A stretch of 64,000 bases of DNA from the NCBI RefSeq assembly GCF_000237925.1, contig NC_031495.1, positions 39,894,210 to 39,958,209 of the forward strand, in the 5' to 3' direction. Shown one piece after another: positions 35,901-44,900 of the stretch. A model generated the notes under the pieces. The model ran no database searches and had not been told where the DNA came from. It saw nothing but the letters and a program-made list of their open reading frames with translations. Numbering within the stretch: the stretch's first letter is position 1; each line of letters begins with the position of its first letter. The DNA is from Schistosoma mansoni (taxonomy: Eukaryota > Platyhelminthes > Trematoda > Strigeidida > Schistosomatidae). The translations under genes and the position numbers were made by a program.

Positions 35901-38900
35901 GCGCCTATAAATTGTTGGCTTTTTAAATACATTTCATTTTAATGCGATTCTTTATTTGGGATTTAGTAATTCCTCGCAGTTATCGAAAGTATCGACTTTT
36001 TGTCCAATATGTGTATCTCATTAATTTGACACTAGTCTATATAAATCCCCATAAGATACTTTTCATTTTTTCATATGAATAACTTGTAATGCATTACATA
36101 TACATTATCTGAAATGTTTTGTTGAATAATTAGACTGTAAGTTTTGTTGCCTTTTTCGTTTTCACGAATCATTTTAGAAGCGAGCGAATGAAGTTCAGCG
36201 ATATCGACGGTGTATAAAAATACAAGACAAAGTTAAAGAAGACCGTGATGCATATGATCTTCGAGCGTCTCATCATCGAGAACATCGAGAGAAATACGCA
36301 GAAAAATGTTTGAGCCTTCATCGTCGTCAGTGGCGTAAACTTAAAGTATGTCTATCACCTATTCGTGTATAGTCTATCAATTTCAACTTACCACAAGTGG
36401 GAATATTAATATAACTGAAATCTCTTCGTTCCTCCTAAATGTTTCGGTTTATCTAAGCATTATCATGTAGAACAGTATATTTGAATTAGGTATTTTTTTC
36501 CTGATATGTACATAGGATTGAGCTGTACTATTCAGACTGTAGCGTTGAAGCCCATATAGTGTCTGGTTTTCTTGTGGAGCGGGATTGAGCTGTACTACTC
36601 TGGTTAAGCCTGAGGGCGGCTTTAGGCTCTCCTGTTAAAAGAGATTGAACTGTAATATTTGGGTTGTCACGTGAAAGTCTGGATGGTGTCTGGTTCTCCT
36701 GAAAGCTAATGCAAAATTACCCTGGCCCACAAGGGTATATTATATAACTGTGAACAAACTGGTTGATCCTGCCAGTAGTCACATGCTTGTCTCAGAGATT
36801 AGGCCATGCATGTCTAAGTACATACCTTAAAAAGGTGAGACCGCGAATCGCTCATTAAATCAGCTATGATTCCTTAGATCGTAAATGCTACATGGATAAC
36901 TGTAGTGATTCTAAAGCTAATACATGCCATGAATCCCTGACTCGCAAGGGGACGGGCGCATTTATTAGAACAGAACCAGTCGGGTGCGGCTTCGGCTGTG
37001 TCTGTTACATTCTGTGATGACTCTGGATAACTTTACTGATCGCAGTCGGCCTTGTGTTGGCGACGGATCTTTCAAATATCTGCCCTACCAATTTGTTGGT
37101 AGGTGATATGCCTACCATGATAATAACGGGTAACAGGGAATCAGGGTTCGATTCCGGAGAGGGAGCCTGGGAAATGGCCACCCCATCCAAGGACGGCATC
37201 AGGCGCGAAAATTACCTACTCCTGGCAAGGGGAGGTAGCGACGAAAAATACGTATACGGGACTCAATTGAGGCGCCGTAATTCGAATGAGTGCAATTTAA
37301 GTCTTTTAACGAGGACCAATTGGAGGGCAAGTCTGGTGCCAGCAGCCGCGATAACTCCAGCTCCAAAAACGTATATTAAAGTTGCTGCAGTTAAAAAGCT
37401 CGTAGTTGGATCTGGGTCGTGTGATCGCATGCCGTTGTTCGTTCACGGTTTTGATTACAATCAGGACCAGAGTTCAGCTCGGTGTAGTGGCTGTGCAGCC
37501 TTTCAGCCGTGTCTGTGTTAAACGGGTGTCGAGAGCGGACGGCATCTTTACTTTGAACAAATTTGAGTGCTCAAAGCAGGTCTGTGTGTCTGAAAATTCT
37601 TACGTGGAATGATGAAACAGGACTTCGGTTCTATTTTGTTGGTTTTCGGATGCGAAGTAATGGTTAAGAGGGACAGACGGGGGCATTTGTATGGCGGTGT
37701 TACGGGTGAAATTGTGGGATCGCCGCCAGACAAACAACAGCGAAAGCATTTGCCAAAAATATTTTCATTGATCAGGAGCGAAATTCAGATTTTTGAAAAC
37801 GATCAGATACCGTCGTAGTTCTGACCATAAACGATGCCAACTGACGATCCGCGTTGGTTCTATAATTAACATCGCAGGCAGTTCCTGGGAAACCTTTAAG
37901 TCTTTGGGCTCCGGGGGAGTATGGTTGCAAAGCTAGAACCTTAAGGAATTGACGGAAGGGAACCACCAGGAGTGGAGCCTGCGGTCTAACTCGACTCAAC
38001 ACAGGTGAACCTGTGGAAGGATCATTAACATGACCCAAAAATATTTAATGAAGCATACACCTGGCTTCGTGTTGGACTGCATGTATCCTGGCTTAGTGGT
38101 ATTTACCCTAGGCTTCAGTGGTCAATGGTTGTACATACAAGAACTATGAACTGGACAATTATTCAAGTTATTTGGACGTTGTTTATTATGTTTAATATTT
38201 AGTCAAAGCTAAAGGTATACAAGTTCAGGTCATAAATTCACCGTAGTTACTAAATCTTCATTTTATTTCAGTGTAGATTAATTACTAGGTTCGCTCATAT
38301 TTATACCTTCATTTTTTTCGTTATGATAATTCTTGTTAATTGAACGCTGTACTCGGATCTTAAGCTAGTCTCGTAACCCCTAAGGTAGAACTACATAGCG
38401 ACTTCAGCACGAGAGAAAAGGCGCAAAATATGCGAAAGGCACTTTACTCCAAAGGTTCATTTATGTACAGAAAATATAGGGTTTTTATAGTATTTTAGAA
38501 GTCCTTGGGTTTTCCTGAAAATTCTAGTATGCTACTAAAAATAGTCCCGACCGTAGCTGCTACCTTGACGTGGTGGTCGGGCTTGCCTATCATGATGATC
38601 CAACCGATCTATATTGGCTGGAACATGTGTCCCTGTAGGTTCTACCATGCTAGGCAGGCCGATTGGAGAACGGTAAGACTAAAAGCAGCAACTCAAGGTC
38701 TGAGGGTGAAGTCGTACTGCTGACTGTAGAGGGGTGTGACAGCAGTAAGGTGTTTCCCTCGGACAACCAGCATCTGCAGCGATGCTGCCTTCTCACGAGG
38801 AAGGAAGAGGTTAGAAAAGGTCCTAAAATGTCACGCCTCATCTCACCTCACAGATTTCCGTCTACGGCGGTAAGGCCCTTTAAAAAACGGAACTAACACG

Positions 38901-41900
38901 TCTCTGAAACGCGCAAACAGGATCCGAGCAGCGTCATTCATTTGACCTCACCATGTCAAAATAAAGAACCAACTTGATTCACACTTCGTGTATCTGGAAG
39001 CCTTGATGCTGCTTCCCGTGGCCTCGCTGGCGTAGGTATAGCATTGAGTCGTTAGGCAGAACTAGCTCTTTTAGACTGGATCCCAGTAGACAGTCGTCTA
39101 TGCGCTGTCCGACTAAACGGAATAGTAAGTACTCGGAAAGATAGGGAAACTCGTCGTTGCCTCTTCGTCGTCTCTGCCTACTCTCCCACTGACTGCAGCT
39201 CAGATGATGTAAAAGATGAGTCTTACAGAAACCTTTCTGACCTTCTCCGTAAAGCTACGCGCTCTGATATAGTAGTAGTGGCTGATGACCGTAATGCTCA
39301 AGTAGGTAAACTAAGCGAAAGAGTAAGACACCTGGGTGGGTCTTATGATGTCGTGGCCCGAAGAAACGATAATGACGACCGTCTGTTGCAGCTATGCTCA
39401 AATAACCACCTGTTTCTTGCAAATACTAACTTTAAGCACAAGGGAAAACATCTTTTAACATGGCGACCACTGAATACGTCCCAACGTTGGACCCAATTAG
39501 ATCACATCGCTATCAGCCACCGATGGAGGGGCTCGATAGAAGACTGTCGATCATTCTGGGGCACATGTTTAGACTCAGATCATGCTCTAGTGCGAGCACG
39601 TATCTGTCTGCGTCTTACTGGACGTAGGAAAGACATTGCAAGGAAACCTCTAAGGGTTCTACTAAATGATAGACAAGCTAAGAATATATTTCAGGGACAA
39701 CTGGAAAAACAGTTAGACAGACATGTAAGTTGTGCCCACCACGAGGCAGCGTGGAATGACATCTGTAAAGCTGTGGAACCAGCGGTGATATCCGCTAGTA
39801 AGGTAAACCATAAGATTAGGGAGAAACAATGGATCTCAACAGCATCTACCGCACTGATAGATGCTCGAAAACTCATCCCATCTGGCTCTGAACATAACGA
39901 AGAGCGGAGTCAGCTTAAGCGAAGGCTAATAAGAAGCCTACGCAATGATCGTGAACAGTGGTGGGTAGCGAAAGCAAGAGAGATGGAAAAGGCAGCGGCA
40001 ATAGGTAACAGCAGACAGCTATTCAGACTTATTAAAGAAACCGGTATTAGGAACCCATGTATCAGTGAAACTATCTCAGATAAAGATGGACATATCATTC
40101 ATTCTCAATCCAGGAGATTGGATCGATGGGCAGAACACTTTAGGGATCAGTTCAACTGGCCTTCAGCCACACTTCAGTTACCCACGATCCCCAGTCGTCC
40201 TGAATGGCAAATTGAGGTAAGTCCTCCAACTCTCTACGAGGTTGAAAAAGCTATAGGAAATCTGAAGCGAGGGAGAGCCGCAGGCCCTGATAGGTTTACC
40301 CCTGAGATTTTTAAGGATGGTGGTCCAGTACTAGCAGCGAAATTGACTGAGGTCTTAAGTAGAATCTGGGAACTGGACGTAATTCCATCTGACTGGTCCC
40401 AATCACTGATTGTGCCAGTCTATAAGAAAGGACAAAAGTCCTCCTGTGACAATCACAGAGGAATCAGTTTGACTAATATAGTGTCTAAAATATTAGCTTC
40501 AATAATACTTGGACGCCTAACCAAAGCTCGCGAAGAGCAGACTAGAGAAAGCCATAATGGTTTCCGACCTGGACGTGGTTGCATAGACCAGATATTCACT
40601 CTACGTCAGGTCCTAGAACATAGACATACATTCAGACGTCCCACAATAGTAGTATTTCTCGTATATCCTGGGACCACTGAGTAAGTAATACAGTTGTTAG
40701 GAAACGGGTACTAGGTAATGATGGCAAATCGATTGATGAAGTAGTGAAACTTCATCAGTTGAGATGGCTGGGACACGTGTTACGTATGCCCAACCACTGA
40801 CTGCCCCGACGTGCAATGTTTTATGGTGTAGGAGTAGGTTGGAAGAAAGCTAGTGGCATAAATCCATGAAGTCACTGACAAGTGGACTGAGCCATGTTGG
40901 TAGGTGTAAACTACCTGGTTGGGATCCGCGAGTTGATAGCAATCGATGGTTAGAGACTTTGAATGAAAATGGCTCAAAATCGTTTGCAATGGTGAAGGTG
41001 CATCCACTGTTTGTGTTCTGCCAAATTCTAATCTTCTGAATTCTTCATGTCTCTATTTTTTTTCTCCTTCCAAATTTATTTCACTGGATTATAATCCTTC
41101 AATAACATCTTCAATTCCTAATCTTTCACATTAATGCTTATACTCTTACTACTTCTACCACTATGTGATTTGAATGGACAACTGCATCTCTGTGCTAATG
41201 TAGTATGGCAACTCGAACTGATGTACGTACGTACGAAGTTCTACGTTGTGACTGATTGAGTTACTGACAAACAAAATGCTTTAAAAATTCATCAGTATCA
41301 AGCTATCGAAATATATTGTACATCTAGGCTTGTTAAAACAATTTCTGAACCCACAATACTGTATATTTAGGGTGTATTACAATTTATAATTTCGGCAATC
41401 ATATTCGAGTGTCCGAATATAAATGCTGCTGTATTCTCACTATATTTCTACTTTCACAAATTGAAGTATCAGGTTTATTAATAATGCGAAGATTATCAGA
41501 GTTACGTGATACATTACTGCAGTGCATTTCCAACAATCTGATCACTCATAAACAGTTCAGACTTTATAAAACTAATCAACGTTAGATTGATCTGGCGTCC
41601 TTTCTACATGCTGTAAGTCTTTCTATTACTCTTATAACTTTTAGTCCGGTGGTTTATTTGTTAAAGTACTCTGATTTCAACGATTGGTCTGATCTCTTCT
41701 TCGGCTCGGATGTCTGTATAATATAACCAACCTATCATATCCAAATTGTGGCTTAGAACTGACTTCACAAATCTGTACTCAGTTCTATAACTTAATAAGT
41801 TGATTATTCTTGAAATGCTTAATAGAATACTAATTAGTACGGAGAATCTAGTCCTAAGAAATCCGCTTAACTTTCACCCCGAACACCAGTATACATTACA

Positions 41901-44900
41901 GTATATAATTTTTTTAAAACTTTATTTAGATAGAACGTGATTCAGCTGAATCTAATTTATTGAAAGAAAATTCTAATCAAATTTCCTTACCACTTGTAAT
42001 CAAAAGTGATGTACAAGGTAGTTTAGAAGCGATAAAAACACTCCTTTCTACCTATCCATCAGATCAATGTAAAATAGAATACTGCATTACTGGTGTTGGT
42101 CCGTTGACTGAATCTGAAGTAGACGCTGCCGCTGCAGTTAATGGTTAGTTTTATTTTGTTAGGTTTTGATTTTTTTATCATGGACAACATTTTGTTGACT
42201 TGTGTTTTTTAAAGGTTGATTTCAAATGACCAGTTGATCATGTATTCAGAATTTATATTTGTGAAAAATATGAATGACCCTAATCATAACATACCACTTT
42301 CATTATATAATTGGTGTCATTATCTATCAGTTGTGTGTATTTATATAGTACTTATGCTGAAGCTTCTATATCCGTATGATCTCGGAAACAGCAAGCGATT
42401 CGGAGACGTTACTGTCCTAAGTAATCATTATAAAAAGTGAAAATTACGCGATTCAAGTATGTGCATCTGAAAATCCAGTTCATTAGATAGTTGTTCTTGT
42501 TCACTTGTCTACATAAATATTTAATGAAAGCCACTATCCACGTAAAGATCACATTCGAGTTTGTTGACAACTTTGTAGGGGAGATTTGCGGAACAATGTT
42601 GTTATTCATATCACATATGTTTACGAGCAAAAGTTAATAAACAAAACTTGAGTCCTATTTAATATGATTTCCGCTATTTTTAAACTCATATAATCGCTAC
42701 TCAGAAGTAAAACGTCTATAAATAATATTCATCAATAGGTAAAAACAGTAGTCCCCATGGTTAATTCACATGATCATCCATCACAAGGTTTTATTGGAAG
42801 TTCATTTTTTGAGAGGTAGTATCTTCCACATGGATATGACCAAATTCTGCGAATAATAAAGTCGTATTGGCCAGACGTGTGTCTTTCTTTCTGTGCTTGT
42901 TACCATTTTAATCTAAATTACTAATATAATTAAGGTTAGACACTATGAACAAAAATGTAGTTTTTATATTCATGCTCATCATAGTTTCATCTACTTCAAT
43001 AACGGAAATTTCACTACGTGTACTGTATATGTCAACGTTTAATTTCCCTTAGAAAATACCTATTTATAAAACTATTAAAGAGGACACCAAAGAGACTAGA
43101 CTGGTCTGTTAAACTATAAGATACAATGTTCATCTGGTGCTTTATTGATCTTGTGTTTTCTATACATTATACATAAGACTATTGGATTACACTCGAGTAT
43201 AGATTGCTTGTAAAAATGAGTGTAACATCCTTAATCACAAGAATTGTAACGAAATCAATTTCCAGCATGTCAAATACAAAATACTTAGAAAATATCTACC
43301 TGTATGGATTTTTAACTAGTAAAATCATCATAGCCATGTGCATCAACAACCTAATCGCCAGTGATTCTATTAGCTTGCACAAATTAGTGTCATTGATTTT
43401 GTAGGTATAATTCAGATGCCTACAGTTTAAATTTAAACTTAATGCATGAATTTTTCAATTTTAGCAAATGTACTACTATTCAACATTCATGCTCTTCCAG
43501 AAGCAACAATTGCAGCTGAACAAAATTGTGTTAAAATTAAAGAATTCAATATTATTTATCGATTGGCTGAAGAAGTTAGGGAATTAGTGAACGAGAAGCT
43601 TCCATCAGTATTGGTCGAGAAGATAATTGGTTAGTTTCTAAATTTGCTACATGAATTTAAAACAGTCGTATCATGTAGCTAAGCTTAAGTTATTTTTTTG
43701 CAAAGCTTTTGTACTGAATATTTATTTTTCCCGAATTTGAATAAATTTGGTTTATCTTAAGATTAGATATCAAGGACACTACTGTATTCCTGTAAGTTTT
43801 GTTAAATCCTGATATATACAAAGCCACTTAAGTATTGGATGCAGATATTATTTATGAAAAACACACGTCACACTGGAAATCTCATATGCTGCAACATGAA
43901 GATACTTAACAGATATAACAATTCCTCCCCCAGTAGCATCAAATTGCGATGGCTGTTCACCAGTAAATGGTTTCTAAATATACATCAATATATATTCCAT
44001 GTCCACTCGTAACTTTATTTCATTAATTACGATGCATTTTATCTGATCACCGTAGAACTGATATCATCATTTATGTGCTGATATTTTTATATTATTAACA
44101 TATCCCATTCTAGTGTATGCTCATGTTTCGACCACAATTCTAGATCCCATACTAATATTCGGCGGGGAATATTTGGTTTAATTCAGTAGTGGTTCACTAT
44201 GTAACGTTAATGAGATATTTATTATAAATTGATGTCATTTACTTTAGGACGCTTAATTTACACCCACTTAAATGTCTAGTGTGATCAGAGATGATTCTTT
44301 GAGTGTATCTACCAAATGACGAGTCAATTTTTGTCACGTCATCCATAGATGTATGGAAACACGTTACGTCCTGAGTCAAAGTAAACAACTGTCGCTCGTA
44401 TAGAAAGTTCGCTAAACTTATCCTTTAGTGATGACTTTCAACGACTCCATAGAAAATCTTAAGAATTCTGTTTCCTATATGGCAATGAATAAGTATACCT
44501 AAACTACCGAAAACCTGGGTCTACAAAGAACAAAAACTTGGATAAACATAGTATTACGTAGTTTGTTGATTTTCCCACGGTTTATAATCAGTTTTCTTCC
44601 TCTTTTAACAGACTGTTTTTGCTATATTGTCTACTTTATGATCAATGAAAAGTCTACAAGAATTCAGTTTTGTATTTTCGAACTCACTTTACCATATGTA
44701 AGGTTCATTTAATATCACTAACAGATTAACAGTTCCGTTATTAACAATGTGAAATGGGCACGAACTCATCCACAAATTTTCCTATTATCATTTTTTCTTT
44801 CTTTCAATCCACATGTACCAGCTTACTAAACAACTTTTTGTTTGTTTCAGGTGAAGCGGAAATTCTCCAGCTGTTTACGATTAAAGCATCTAAAAGTGTT

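Noticed and set aside
37054-37521. 155-codon ORF and other small ORFs
   Set aside because: They lie inside the 18S rRNA pseudogene.
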